Shown: positions 26,106 through 35,963, counted from the first letter of the stretch. The stretch: DNA of 64,000 bases from Burkholderia sp. H160 (GCA_000173575.1 ABYL01000007.1:1-64000), one strand, 5' to 3'. The notes: a model not told the origin generated them from the letters alone. Numbers and translations are program-made.

Positions 26106-26812
26106 GACGTCAGCTCGCCCGCGGCCGTCAGCGCGGCGTACATCCATTCGGCGCGCCGCCAGTCTTCGGGGGTGTCGATGTCCTGAACCAGATGCCGGGG
26201 CAGCGCGACCGGCAACGCGGCGGGGGAAAACAGCGTGTCGCCGCGTAGCCACGCGTCTGCCCGTCCCCAGTAGAACTGCCCGGCGTCGTGCCACGCCTCG
26301 TCGAGATCCTGGGAGCGCACGAGGCGGTATTCGGGGTAGATCGCGTCGAGACCGCCATCGGCGGTGACACGCAATGCCCGCTGGACCGGAAAGCCGAATG
26401 TCGTCACTGAGAACGCGTAGGACCTGTCGGTGTGAGCTTCGAGCAATTGCAGGCCTTGCCGCAGAAAGCCTGGTTGCAGGAACGGCGCCGTCGCGTAGAT
26501 GCAGCACGCGAGCGTCGGCGCGTCGCCCAGCCGTGCCAGTTCATCGATGGCGTGTTGGACAACTCCCATCGTGCCCGCGTGATCGTCGGACAGTGCCTCG
26601 GGCCGCATAAACGGTGTCTCGGCACCGTACTCGCGGGCAACACGCGCGATTTCTTCGTCGTCGGTCGTGACGACGATGCGATCGAACAGGCCGCTCGCGC
26701 GCGCCGCGCGGATCGAGTAAGCAATGATCGGCAAACCGTGGAACAGGCGGATGTTCTTGCGCGGAATGCGCTTGCTGCCGCCGCGCGCCGGAATGATGGC
26801 GACGGTGGTCAT
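26102..26812 (-). CDS. pseF: Pseudaminic acid cytidylyltransferase
   Basis: A 236-residue CMP-sugar synthetase that activates pseudaminic acid to CMP-Pse. The nucleotide-binding signature IIPARGGSKRIPRKNIR (residues 5-21) and the LPIIAYSIRAARASGLF block are typical of the NeuA/PseF family. Downstream, YPEYRLVRSQDLDEAWHDAG is PseF-like. The ATG at 26812 overlaps the pseC stop by four bases; the longer open frame upstream is only a read-through of another frame. Confidence 0.92.
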   Translation of the reverse strand: MTTVAIIPARGGSKRIPRKNIRLFHGLPIIAYSIRAARASGLFDRIVVTTDDEEIARVAREYGAETPFMRPEALSDDHAGTMGVVQHAIDELARLGDAPTLACCIYATAPFLQPGFLRQGLQLLEAHTDRSYAFSVTTFGFPVQRALRVTADGGLDAIYPEYRLVRSQDLDEAWHDAGQFYWGRADAWLRGDTLFSPAALPVALPRHLVQDIDTPEDWRRAEWMYAALTAAGELTS

Positions 26813-27975
26813 GCCAGCACCGCTTTCAATGTCCTGGCGACGACGTCCTGCTCCTCGTCCGACAGACCGGCGTACATGGGAAGGCTGATCGCTTCCCGGT
26901 AGTACTGCTCCGCCTGCGGGAACTGGCCGGGCGCAAAACCGAGGCGCCGGTAGTACGGCTGCAGGTGCACCGGAATGTAGTGCAAATTGACGCCGATTCC
27001 GGCTTGCCGCAGGGCCTCGAACGTCTCGCGATGCGTGATGCGCGTCGCACCGGTCTTGAGGCGCACGACGTACAGATGCCACGCCGAATCATCGAGTGCA
27101 TCGTATCGAGGGAGACTCAGCGGCAGACCGTCTAACAACCTGGCGTAACGGGCCGCCAGCGCCCGGCGGCGCGCGAGGAACGCGTCGAGCCGCCCGAGTT
27201 GCGAAAGTCCGAGCGCGGCCTGCAGGTCGGTCATGCGGTAGTTGAAGCCGAGTTCCTGCATCTCGTAGAACCACGGTCCTTCGCTATCGCTTTCCATTCT
27301 GGAAGGATCGCGCGTGATGCCGTGACTGCGCAGACTCAGCAGACGCTCGTAGTACCTCGAATCGTTCGTGAGCACGGCCCCGCCTTCGCCGGTCGTGACG
27401 ATCTTGACCGGATGGAAGCTGAAAACGGTCATGTGCGCGTAGTCACCGCAGCCAACGGGCCGGCCCGCGTACGTCGCCCCGACGGCATGCGAGGCGTCTT
27501 CGATAACGATGAATCCAAAGCGGTCCGCGAGACGCCTGATCACGCGCATGTCGGCGCTGCGGCCCGCGAACGCGACGGGAATGACGACTTTGGGCAGCGT
27601 GCCAGCGTGGCTGGCTTCGTCGAGCTTACATTCGAGCGCGAGCGCATCGAGACAGAAGGTAGCGGGATCGATGTCGACGAAGTCGACATCGGCACCGCAA
27701 TAACGCGCGCAGTTCGCGGAGGCCACAAACGTGTTGGGCGTCGTCCACAGCATGTCGCCGGGGCCGAGACCGGCCGCGAGACAGGCAATGTGCAGTGCCG
27801 ATGTGGCGTTGCAGACGGCCACCGCGTGGCCCGCCTGGGCCCGCGCCGCAAGCGCGTTCTCGAAGGCGGGGACGGCTGGGCCTTGCGTCAGCCAGTCCGA
27901 GCCCAGCACGCGAACGACGGCGGCAATGTCGGACTCGTCGATCGACTGACGCCCGTACGGGATCGTTGCGCTCAT
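26809..27975 (-). CDS. pseC: UDP-4-amino-4,6-dideoxy-N-acetyl-beta-L-altrosamine transaminase
   Basis: A 388-residue PLP enzyme of the DegT/DnrJ/EryC1/StrS family, second step of pseudaminic acid synthesis. The start IPYGRQSIDESDIAAVVRVL with DWLTQGP is the PseC signature. The PLP-binding lysine is Lys191 in FSFHPVKIVTTGEGG; the pocket Asp is in VIEDASHAVGA. Length matches family members (about 375-390). Both ends overlap neighbours by four bases. Confidence 0.93.
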   Translation of the reverse strand: MSATIPYGRQSIDESDIAAVVRVLGSDWLTQGPAVPAFENALAARAQAGHAVAVCNATSALHIACLAAGLGPGDMLWTTPNTFVASANCARYCGADVDFVDIDPATFCLDALALECKLDEASHAGTLPKVVIPVAFAGRSADMRVIRRLADRFGFIVIEDASHAVGATYAGRPVGCGDYAHMTVFSFHPVKIVTTGEGGAVLTNDSRYYERLLSLRSHGITRDPSRMESDSEGPWFYEMQELGFNYRMTDLQAALGLSQLGRLDAFLARRRALAARYARLLDGLPLSLPRYDALDDSAWHLYVVRLKTGATRITHRETFEALRQAGIGVNLHYIPVHLQPYYRRLGFAPGQFPQAEQYYREAISLPMYAGLSDEEQDVVARTLKAVLA

Positions 27976-28967
27976 ACGTCTCGTTTGTCGAGTGCTCTCA
28001 ACTCTGAGACGCTCAGGAAATGGCCGTTGTTGTCCGACGTGTACGTGAACCCTTCTTCAGCCGGCACGCCACGTTCGCCAAGGCCGTTCTTCATGTAGTC
28101 GTCTTGCACGACGAACTTGATCGACGGCGTAATCACGTAATGATCGTCGAAGGTGATCGTGTTCAGGCTGTCGTCGCGCGTGATCATCATTTCATGCAGC
28201 TTCTCGCCCGGCCGGATGCCGATGATGTGCTGCGGCAACTCGGGCGCCATGGCTCGGGCGAGGTCGACGATGCGCACCGACGGAATCTTCGGCACGAACA
28301 GCTCGCCGCCATGCATGCGCTCGAACGCCTTCATGACGAAGTCGACACCGTGGTCGAGCGTGATCCAGAAGCGCGTCATCCGCTCGTCGGTGATCGGCAG
28401 GCTTTGCCCACCTTCGGCGACCAGCTTGCGAAAGAACGGCACGACCGAGCCGCGCGAGCCCACCACGTTGCCGTAACGGACCACGGCAAAGCGCGTACGT
28501 TGCTTGCCGACGAGATTGTTGGCCGCGACGAACAGCTTGTCCGACAGCAGCTTCGTGGCACCGTAAAGATTGATCGGGCTCGCGGCCTTGTCCGTCGACA
28601 GCGCGACCACCTTGGCGACGCCGTTCTCGATTGCCGCGTTAATGACGTTCTCGGCGCCGTCGACGTTCGTGCGGATGCACTCTGTCGGGTTGTATTCGGC
28701 GGCGGGAACCTGCTTGAGCGCGGCGGCGTGCACGACATAGTCGATGCCCCGCATCGCCTGCCTGAGACGCTCACCATCGCGCACATCGCCGATGAAGTAG
28801 CGCATGCAGTTAGCAGAGTATTTCTGCTGCATTTCGTATTGTTTGAGTTCGTCGCGCGAGAAGACGACCACGCGCGCAGGCCGCCACTTTGCCAGCAGCG
28901 TCTTGACGAACATCTGGCCGAACGATCCCGTTCCGCCCGTGATAAGTAGCGATTTGTTGTCGAACAT
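27972..28967 (-). CDS. pseB: UDP-N-acetylglucosamine 4,6-dehydratase (inverting)
   Basis: A 331-residue extended short-chain dehydrogenase/reductase that starts the pathway by converting UDP-GlcNAc to the 4-keto-6-deoxy altro sugar. The NADP-binding loop is ITGGTGSFG (9-17), the catalytic Asp126-Lys127 pair is in LSTDKAASP, and Tyr135/Lys139 are in YGATK. These are hallmarks of PseB (FlaA1). The ATG at 28967 is preceded by GGAAGG and heads the operon pseB-pseC-pseF-pseI-methyltransferase-fusion protein. Confidence 0.95.
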   Translation of the reverse strand: MFDNKSLLITGGTGSFGQMFVKTLLAKWRPARVVVFSRDELKQYEMQQKYSANCMRYFIGDVRDGERLRQAMRGIDYVVHAAALKQVPAAEYNPTECIRTNVDGAENVINAAIENGVAKVVALSTDKAASPINLYGATKLLSDKLFVAANNLVGKQRTRFAVVRYGNVVGSRGSVVPFFRKLVAEGGQSLPITDERMTRFWITLDHGVDFVMKAFERMHGGELFVPKIPSVRIVDLARAMAPELPQHIIGIRPGEKLHEMMITRDDSLNTITFDDHYVITPSIKFVVQDDYMKNGLGERGVPAEEGFTYTSDNNGHFLSVSELRALDKRDV

Positions 28968-29329
28968 TCCCCGATCCTTCCAGCCGGTCGCCCACTTCAG
29001 ATGTGCACCGGCGTCCGCCGGTCCGCGGCAGCCCGTCGGTCGAACGACGCACCGCGCGCGGCTGAGAGAGATGGCGGGCCCATTGCCCTCCATCCCGTCA
29101 CATATGTTAGTGGGGAGAGGGTTTGGGCTTAGGGCGGATTTGGAGGCGTTTTGCCCGTCTAATCGACGGACTGAGACGGTCGCCGGCAAACGGCGTTGAG
29201 GGGAAAATACGCGGACCGAGGTGCCGCAAGGCTCGCTGTCCGCGGACAACCGCGTTCTGGCCTTCGCCCAGTCACGTGTTCGGGACTCGCCGATCGCCTA
29301 ACCCGTCAGAACAGGATCTTCTTCTCATC
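28968..29329. other. Divergent intergenic region, pseB versus DUF218-GNAT gene
   Basis: About 360 bases with no supported gene; open frames here are upstream extensions without family features. It should contain promoters for the pse operon and the divergent gene. A GT-rich tract lies at 29100-29150. I see no clear sigma-28 or sigma-54 promoter. Confidence 0.5.
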
Positions 29330-30406
29330 ATGGTCGATGCCGACGAAGCACAATTCGATGCCGCCATCGTTCTTGCGAATCAGATGGACGCGCAGGGGCA
29401 GATCAACGACGAGACGCGTGCACGCATGGACTGCGCCGTCGCGCTTTACCAGGCCCGGCGGGTTGCGCTAGTCGTCACGAGTGGGTGGGCATACCGCAAC
29501 GACACCGCGATCTCGCTTGCCGAAGCCATGCGCCGCTACGCGATCGAGGCCCATGACCTCGATGGCAACGTCGTGGTCGCGCAGAACTCGGCCCGCGACA
29601 CGGTGGGCGACGCCGTCTTCACGAAATTGCGGCTGGCGCTGCCCCTGCGCTGGTCGCGCGTGATGGTGGTGACGAGCACCTACCACGGCGCGCGTGCGCT
29701 GGAGATCTTTTCGTTCGTCTACGGCCCGGGCTTCCACGTTGCATTGAGCACGGCCGGCTCGCCCGATACGGCCGCCCTGCGCGAAGCTGAAGCCAGATCG
29801 CGCGCAGCGTTCGCACGGACATTCGAAGGTGTGGCACCTGGCGATGACGCCGCGATCGTTGCGCGGCTGAGCACGCGGCATCCCCTCTACAACGGTACGG
29901 TGCATGCGCCGCTGCCAGACGACGTTTTTCGCATCACGAACGACGTCGAAGGAGAGGCAGGGATGGAGTTGACGCTTCGGAACGCGACGAAAGAAGACGC
30001 GAGAATACTGTTCGACTGGAGAAATGATCCGATGACGAGGCTCGCCAGCCATAGCACGGCCGAGCTTGCTTTCGACGCTCACACTGCCTGGCTTGACCAG
30101 GTCCTTTCAAATCCCATGCGACGGTTGCTGATCGCCGAGGAGAATGGCTGCCCGGTCGGAACCGTGCGAGTCGATCGCGAGGAGGACGGGTGTGCCGTGC
30201 TGTCCTGGACCGTTACGCGGGAAGCACGAGGCAGGGGCATTGCGACGCGCATGGTGCAACTGGTTGCCGACGAGATTTCAGGTAGCCACGCCATTCGGGC
30301 CGAGATCAAGGCTGGAAACGAGGCGTCAGTCAAGGTGGCGGAGGCTGCGGGAATGCGGTTCTCGAGGCAAGCGGGGAACGTGCTGCATTTCTATCGGGGC
30401 CGTTGA
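29330..30406 (+). CDS. DUF218 (YdcF/SanA-like) domain fused to GNAT acetyltransferase, PseH candidate
   Basis: A 358-residue two-domain protein. Residues 8-150 fit DUF218: FDAAIVLANQMDAQGQI, VALVVTSGWAYRND, QNSARDTVGDA and VMVVTSTYHGARALEI, in the usual order. Residues 212-358 are a GNAT acetyltransferase with the acetyl-CoA loop TREARGRGIATRM and a C-terminal NEASVKVAEAAGM, as in PseH. The GNAT part would N-acetylate the PseC product, the one acetylation step otherwise lacking here. The DUF218 part is unusual in this setting. Start at ATG 29330 is best supported, but its AGGA site is 13 bases away. A second start at Met212 is conceivable. Confidence 0.75.
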   Translation: MVDADEAQFDAAIVLANQMDAQGQINDETRARMDCAVALYQARRVALVVTSGWAYRNDTAISLAEAMRRYAIEAHDLDGNVVVAQNSARDTVGDAVFTKLRLALPLRWSRVMVVTSTYHGARALEIFSFVYGPGFHVALSTAGSPDTAALREAEARSRAAFARTFEGVAPGDDAAIVARLSTRHPLYNGTVHAPLPDDVFRITNDVEGEAGMELTLRNATKEDARILFDWRNDPMTRLASHSTAELAFDAHTAWLDQVLSNPMRRLLIAEENGCPVGTVRVDREEDGCAVLSWTVTREARGRGIATRMVQLVADEISGSHAIRAEIKAGNEASVKVAEAAGMRFSRQAGNVLHFYRGR

Positions 30407-30510
30407 CGGAGATGGTCGACCAGCATCATGGGGGGCCGACGCGCAGCGCTGCCACGGCCGGCTCGCCCCTTCGCGTGTGAACAACCCAATCGACGCTCAG
30501 TTCGACACGG

Positions 30511-31605
30511 TCAGTTTGACCCTTCGTACGTCACGATCTCCACCCAGTTCGCCCCCTTGCCCACCGGATACTTGCCGATCTCGCTCAGCCCGCCCGTCTT
30601 CGAATCGATCCGATACGCGCTCAACGTGGGCGACAACTCACCGGCCGCCAGCAGATAGCGCCCCGACGGATCGATGTTGAAGCCGCGCGGCTGCTTCTCG
30701 GTGGGGTACGTGCCGATGCGCGTCAGCTTGCCCGACGCCACGTCGACGCGATAGGCCGCAAGCGTGTTGGACGTGCGCTCCGACGCGTACAGGAAATGCC
30801 TGTCCGGCGTCAGATGCAGGTCGGCGCCCCACGGCTTGTCGCCCGTAAAGTCCTTCGGCAGGATTGAGATGCTCTGGATCGGCTTGACCGCATCGTTGGC
30901 GCGATTGATCGAGAGCACGTGCAGGTTGCCGTCGAGTTCATCGATCAGATACGCGAATCGACCGTCCGACGAAAACACGAAATGTCGCGGGCCGGCCTTT
31001 TCGGGCAACTGGTACGCGGGACTGGCTTCCTCGGTCAGTGTCCCCGACGATGCGTCGAACTTGAGGCGCAGCCACGCATCGGCGCCAAGCACGGACGCGA
31101 ACACATACTGGTGATTCGGCGAGATCCGAATGGCATGCGCCTTCGGCCCCGTCTTCACGATCTGCTGGACCTCACCCACGACACCATTGTTGCCGATGCG
31201 ATTCACGGCAAGCAGGTTGTCGAAATAGGATGCCGAAAACAGATAACGCCCCGTCGGATCGGTCGACAGATACGGCATGCTGCCGGCAAGCGGCGCGCGG
31301 CCAAGCTCGATCAGGCGGCCATCCAGCGGATTGACCGCGAAGCTCACGACGCGATACGGCGTGGAACGCAGCGCGGCATAGAGACGCAGATGGTCCGGAG
31401 ACAACGTCATCGGCATCACGGTGCCGCCGACCGGCACCGTCTCGATACTCGTCAGCTTCCCGCTCGACTGATCGAGGCTGAACGTCGAGATATCCTGGCT
31501 GCCGCTGTTCGAAACGTAGACATACGTGGCAGCGTGAACCGCGGCCGATACGGCCAGCCCCATGATGGTGCAGGCAACGAGCCGAAGGGCAGTCTTCCTG
31601 GACAT
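30511..31605 (-). CDS. Exported lactonase-family beta-propeller protein
   Basis: A 364-residue secreted protein. After a signal peptide (to about residue 24, ending AVHA) comes a seven-bladed propeller of the 6-phosphogluconolactonase (YbhE) family, with repeated blades such as YVYVSNSGSQDISTFSLD, RYLFSASYFDNLLAVN and HFLYASERTSNTLAAY. Cytoplasmic Pgl lacks a signal peptide, so this is probably not the pentose phosphate enzyme, and its substrate is unknown. The ATG at 31605 has a GGAG site. It lies 79 bases after a chemoreceptor gene in the same direction. Confidence 0.82.
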   Translation of the reverse strand: MSRKTALRLVACTIMGLAVSAAVHAATYVYVSNSGSQDISTFSLDQSSGKLTSIETVPVGGTVMPMTLSPDHLRLYAALRSTPYRVVSFAVNPLDGRLIELGRAPLAGSMPYLSTDPTGRYLFSASYFDNLLAVNRIGNNGVVGEVQQIVKTGPKAHAIRISPNHQYVFASVLGADAWLRLKFDASSGTLTEEASPAYQLPEKAGPRHFVFSSDGRFAYLIDELDGNLHVLSINRANDAVKPIQSISILPKDFTGDKPWGADLHLTPDRHFLYASERTSNTLAAYRVDVASGKLTRIGTYPTEKQPRGFNIDPSGRYLLAAGELSPTLSAYRIDSKTGGLSEIGKYPVGKGANWVEIVTYEGSN

Positions 31606-31684
31606 CTCTACTCCTTTTTCCTGGTATAGATCCGACCGTTTCAAAATCCGGCGTGCACTGCTGGGTATTCGCGTCGACATGCCG

Positions 31685-33241
31685 TCACGAGTGGCCGACA
31701 CGGAACACCGACATTGCGTCCTTCATCGATTGCGCCTGATGTTCGAGCGCGCTCGCGGCCGCGGCGGCCTGCTCTACCAGTGCCGCATTCTGTTGCGTCG
31801 TCTGATCCATCTGGCTGACTGCCTGGCCGACCTGTTCGATACCGTCAAGCTGTTCGGCCGTTGCCGTCGTAATCTCGCCCATGATGGTCGCGACGCGGCG
31901 TATCGCGGCAACGATCTCGTCCATCGTTTGCCCTGCCTGCATGACGAGTTCGTTGCCGTTACGCACCTCTTCGATCGACGCGCCGATCAGCGACTTGATT
32001 TCACGTGCCGCCTCCGCGCTTCGCTGCGCGAGCGAGCGCACCTCACCGGCTACGACTGCGAAACCGCGCCCATGCTCGCCCGCCCGCGCCGACTCGACCG
32101 CCGCGTTCAACGCGAGAATGTTGGTCTGAAACGCGATGCTGTCGATGATCCCCGTGATCTCGGCAACCTTTTGCGAACTCGAGCTGATGACGGACATCCT
32201 CTGCACGGTGCGGCCTACGATCTCGCCGCCACTTTGCGCAAGCTGCGCGGCGCTGCCGGCGAGCGTGCTGGCCTGCCGGGCGTTGTCGGCGTTCTGCTTC
32301 ACCGTCGCCGTCAGCTCTTCCATGCTCGCCGCCGTCTCTTCCAGCGATGCTGACTGCTGTTCGGTACGGCTCGACAGGTCGCGGTTACCGGCGGCGATTT
32401 CACCGGCCGCCGAGTGGATCGAGTCGCTGCTCTTGCGCACACCCGACACGGTCTGCACCAGTCCCGATTGCATCCGGTGCATCGCGGCAAACAGCTGACC
32501 GATTTCGCTATTGCCTGCATCCGGCACCCGCACCGTCAAATCGTTCGATGCGATTCTGTCGAGCAGTCCGGCCGCTTCGCCTAGCGGCATCGCCACGATG
32601 CGGCGCAACGCGAAGTGCGTCGCCACGGTCAACGCCAATGCGACCGCGACACCAACAAACACCATGGCGGCGATCCGTTCGTAGTTCGTGTTGACCTGCT
32701 CGAGCGTGTCTTCGGAAAGTTGGTTCGCAAGATGCTGAAATTTCTCGACGTTCGCCGAGTAGACTTGACCCGCGACGGTAATGTCCTTGTCGTTGATGGC
32801 CGCATACGCTGCCGTGTCGTCATTGCGCAGCGCATCGGTGGCGCGCGCGAGGACGTCCGCGAGATGCGTCGATGAATCGACGAGTTGCTGCTTCAGGTTT
32901 TCGTCGAGACCTGCAAATTTCGGCGCAGCCTGAAACGCCTGCGTTTCTTTCGCAGAAAGATCGAAGGTCCTCTTTGCGCTTCCGAGCGCCGAGTCGCGAG
33001 TCGCCGGATCGTTGTGCTCTTTCAGCGCGGAATAGGCGCGCACGAGCGCGGAACGGGTACGCGTGCTGTCCTTGTAGCCGTCATTGACGAGAATCGTCTC
33101 GCTCGCGATTTCATGCAGACGTTGCGCATTTGAGTTCGCACTCCTCGATGCTGCGATCCCCACTGCGCCACCGAAAAGAATCATCGTGGCGAAGACCACG
33201 AGCACGGCGAGCAGACTGGTTCGAACCTTTAAATTGCGCAT
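31685..33241 (-). CDS. Methyl-accepting chemotaxis protein
   Basis: A 518-residue transmembrane chemoreceptor. The first span is residues 8-32 (LLAVLVVFATMILFGGAVG). A periplasmic four-helix ligand domain of Tar type follows, the second span is at about 190-210, then HAMP. The signalling domain contains the invariant hairpin FQTNILALNAAVESARAGEHGRGFAVVAGEVR. There is no C-terminal NWETF-like pentapeptide, so it would rely on other receptors for CheR tethering. The start at 33241 (MRNLKVRTS) is chosen over an upstream GTG/ATG. The ligand is unknown. Confidence 0.93.
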   Translation of the reverse strand: MRNLKVRTSLLAVLVVFATMILFGGAVGIAASRSANSNAQRLHEIASETILVNDGYKDSTRTRSALVRAYSALKEHNDPATRDSALGSAKRTFDLSAKETQAFQAAPKFAGLDENLKQQLVDSSTHLADVLARATDALRNDDTAAYAAINDKDITVAGQVYSANVEKFQHLANQLSEDTLEQVNTNYERIAAMVFVGVAVALALTVATHFALRRIVAMPLGEAAGLLDRIASNDLTVRVPDAGNSEIGQLFAAMHRMQSGLVQTVSGVRKSSDSIHSAAGEIAAGNRDLSSRTEQQSASLEETAASMEELTATVKQNADNARQASTLAGSAAQLAQSGGEIVGRTVQRMSVISSSSQKVAEITGIIDSIAFQTNILALNAAVESARAGEHGRGFAVVAGEVRSLAQRSAEAAREIKSLIGASIEEVRNGNELVMQAGQTMDEIVAAIRRVATIMGEITTATAEQLDGIEQVGQAVSQMDQTTQQNAALVEQAAAAASALEHQAQSMKDAMSVFRVGHS

Positions 33242-33574
33242 GTTGCTGGATATCCGAATGTAGTGGTGTGCACTCGATAACGTCACTCAATTCGATGGGC
33301 TCCGGACGGTAACGCGATTGCCTTTTTCACGACCGCTACCTGTTCCTTCGCGGAAGACACGCGGGACCGCCGGCCTTGAAACTACTTCTAAAAAATTGGC
33401 CTTGCGGCTGCGCCGCTCTCCCGCTCATTTCCTGATACCCAATTTATTTTGTTTACGGCAGATGGGGACGAAGCTTAAGGATGATCCGCGTGGGCGGCTT
33501 CACGCCTTCTCTTCCCTGGTGATCTGTCAGGTCCGATATGATTTCAGCTGTCCAAACCTTTCGCGCTGAAAGAT
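33242..33574. other. Divergent intergenic region, chemoreceptor versus methyltransferase
   Basis: About 333 bases without a supported gene, somewhat lower in G+C than the flanks. It must hold the two divergent promoters. I searched the minus strand for a FliA-type promoter and did not find a convincing one. Confidence 0.5.
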
Positions 33575-34549
33575 ATGCCGTCACTCAGGACTACGTTGGG
33601 TCGCATCGCGAACGCATCGAAAAAGGCTCCATTCATCGGTGCGGTGCAACTGGCGCTATATGAACGGTACTGGCGCGCACGTACCGAACGCGAATGGAAC
33701 GAGCGCTATACGTCCGCACCTCTCGTGATCGACGGACAAGACTCGCCCGAGCCATCGCTTTCGAATATTTCATCTCAGCTATGCACCGCCTCGCAGTGCG
33801 TTGACGAACGCTATCGCCACCGGTGCCGGGAGATGAAGTCGCCCGCGCGTCTCGCGCGAAAGCAATGGGAGTTCGTCTACACGCTCGAAGCGCTCTCACA
33901 AGCCGGGATGCTCGCGCCCGGTAGGCGCGGTTTGGGTTTCGGCTGTGGTGGCGAGCCGCTATCGGCCGTCATGGCGAAACACGGCAGCAGCATCACAGCA
34001 ACCGACCTCCATACAGCGGAAGCAACCGAGAAAGGGTGGGTTTCCACCAACGAGCACGCCGCTACGCTCGAAGCACTAAACAGCTACGGCATCTGTGATG
34101 CGCGGCGATTTTCTGAACTCGTCTCATTCGAATTCGCTGACATGAACGCAATCCCTGAGAAGTTCAGCGGAGAATTCGATTTCGTCTGGTCTTGCTGCGC
34201 GTTTGAACATCTCGGCTCGATCCGTCACGGTCTCGACTTCGTGAAGAACTCGGCGCGCTGCCTGAAACCGGGCGGCGTTGCCGTACACACAACGGAGTTC
34301 AACCTTTCTTCCAACGATGAAACGCTGGAAGACCCCGGTTGCGTCATCTTCCGCAAGCGCGACATGGAGGTGTTGAGGGACGAACTGGAGTCAGACGGAT
34401 ACCGCGTTGCGCCGTTCAATTTCAATTCCGGCAAGCAGCCGGTCGATCACCACATCGACGCGCCGCCGTACTCTTCCTCGCCGCATCTGAAGATCAAGCT
34501 CGACAAGTACGTCGCAACCTCGATCGGCCTGATCGTGACCAAGCCATGA
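33575..34549 (+). CDS. SAM-dependent methyltransferase-like protein
   Basis: A 324-residue protein with a class I methyltransferase core from about 115. The SAM loop reads GLGFGCGGEPLSAVM (119-133); the second Gly of the usual GxGxG is a Cys. FDFVWSCCAFEHLGSI is the motif preceding the active site, followed by CLKPGGVAVHTTEF. The N-terminal 100 residues are basic and helical. It precedes an acyltransferase gene by 79 bases in the same direction, and is set off by lower G+C. Such proteins often act in surface glycan or lipid modification; no substrate is evident. Confidence 0.7.
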   Translation: MPSLRTTLGRIANASKKAPFIGAVQLALYERYWRARTEREWNERYTSAPLVIDGQDSPEPSLSNISSQLCTASQCVDERYRHRCREMKSPARLARKQWEFVYTLEALSQAGMLAPGRRGLGFGCGGEPLSAVMAKHGSSITATDLHTAEATEKGWVSTNEHAATLEALNSYGICDARRFSELVSFEFADMNAIPEKFSGEFDFVWSCCAFEHLGSIRHGLDFVKNSARCLKPGGVAVHTTEFNLSSNDETLEDPGCVIFRKRDMEVLRDELESDGYRVAPFNFNSGKQPVDHHIDAPPYSSSPHLKIKLDKYVATSIGLIVTKP

Positions 34550-34628
34550 CATCGATCTCATAAGCTCCATTCGCGAATGGAAACGGTCGGGTAATATTTC
34601 GCCTTTCCAAATATTTCGCGCGCTAAGA

Positions 34629-35723
34629 ATGACGGCAACAAAGCGGTACGAATCAATACAAGTGCTGCGCGCGCTCGCCGCACTCGGCGTTGTAGCATTC
34701 CACGCAGACGGCAATGTCAGCCTGTACGGATGGGCGTCTCACCTATTCCCGCATGCTTCCCGATATGGCGAACTCGGCGTTGACGTGTTCTTCGTCATCT
34801 CGGGTTTCGTTATTGCTCTCGTGAGCCATGGCGAGCCGCGAGGCTTTGAGGCGGCGCGCAAATTCATTGCGGCCCGAATCGCACGCATCGTGCCGCTGTA
34901 CTGGGTACTGACTACGCTGTTCATCCTGCTTCTCGCCACCGTGCCCTCGGTCTTTGTTCCATGGACATTTGGAAGCGCCCGCCTCAGTCTCTGGCACGCT
35001 CTCAGTTCATTCCTTTTCCTACCTTCGCTCAACGGGTCGGGACCTATCGCGCCAATGCTCAATGTAGGTTGGACGCTCAACTATGAAGCGTGGTTCTACG
35101 TGGTGTTCGCCGCCGCCATGAGCGTTACCACTCGCCCGCTTGTCGTAGTCGCCGCCTTTCTCGGCTTCACTTCGCTCCTGCGGCTGTCTCATGGCACCGG
35201 CGTGCCATTTCTCTTCTACACCGACCCTATCGTGCTTGAGTTCGTCGCGGGTTCCTTCCTGGGTGCCTATCTTGCGAAGGGAAAGAGAATACCGCTTGTC
35301 GCGGCGCTCACTGTGCTGCTGGGCGTCATTGCCATTCGAAAGGTCTACGCGCCGACGCTCACTGACGACAACCGGTTTATTGTGTTCGGACTGCCGGCGT
35401 TCGCGATTGTGTTCGTTGCATTAGCACTGGAGTCGCGAATCCGGTGGAGCACGCTTCTTGGCAAGCTCGGCGACGCGTCATACTCGCTCTATCTGACGCA
35501 CATCCTCACGCTTCCGCTCGTTCTGAAGCTGGTTCAGACGGCCGACCGGCAACACCGACTTCCAGGTGACGTGGTTTGCGTAGCTGTGGTGGTCGGCTCG
35601 ATTCTTGTGGCATTCGCTTGCCACCGTCTGCTCGAGCGTCCGATGACGCGATCGATCGGACGTTGGGTGTCGCGACAGTCCGATGGGCCGCGTGGAGACG
35701 GGACGATAGCTGCCCCACTTTGA
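34629..35723 (+). CDS. Acyltransferase 3 (OafA/NodX) family membrane protein
   Basis: A 364-residue polytopic inner-membrane acyltransferase that typically O-acetylates lipopolysaccharide, exopolysaccharide or peptidoglycan. The N-terminus has SIQVLRALAALGVVAFHADG with catalytic His25, then ELGVDVFFVISGFVIAL, both diagnostic. The C-terminal part has ASYSLYLTHILTLPLVLKL and LLERPMTRSI, also typical. There is no C-terminal SGNH domain. It pairs with the preceding methyltransferase gene, suggesting modification of a common glycan. Confidence 0.88.
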   Translation: MTATKRYESIQVLRALAALGVVAFHADGNVSLYGWASHLFPHASRYGELGVDVFFVISGFVIALVSHGEPRGFEAARKFIAARIARIVPLYWVLTTLFILLLATVPSVFVPWTFGSARLSLWHALSSFLFLPSLNGSGPIAPMLNVGWTLNYEAWFYVVFAAAMSVTTRPLVVVAAFLGFTSLLRLSHGTGVPFLFYTDPIVLEFVAGSFLGAYLAKGKRIPLVAALTVLLGVIAIRKVYAPTLTDDNRFIVFGLPAFAIVFVALALESRIRWSTLLGKLGDASYSLYLTHILTLPLVLKLVQTADRQHRLPGDVVCVAVVVGSILVAFACHRLLERPMTRSIGRWVSRQSDGPRGDGTIAAPL

Positions 35724-35963
35724 AATGTTGCTGCGCTACGGCCTGATAGAAGCAGTTCCGCTCGCGCGCCCGTTTCTTAGTATCCGCGAGGCTCCGGAAG
35801 GTTCGTGAAAGGGTCGGATAACCCTTGCGGCGGCATTTCGCCTGATGCGTTACTTCGCCAGATTGGCTGACTCGTCTCGAGAAGGTGGCCATGATTTGCG
35901 TCCCGTATAAGTCCTACGGACGCTGGATGGCGAGATGGGATTTGAAGCTAGGTACTTGAATTT

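Noticed and set aside
26043..26507. A 154-codon open frame on the minus strand
   Set aside because: It is an alternative frame of pseF, and the residues are Arg/Ala-rich. Only the 20-codon tail is kept as a tentative mini-ORF.
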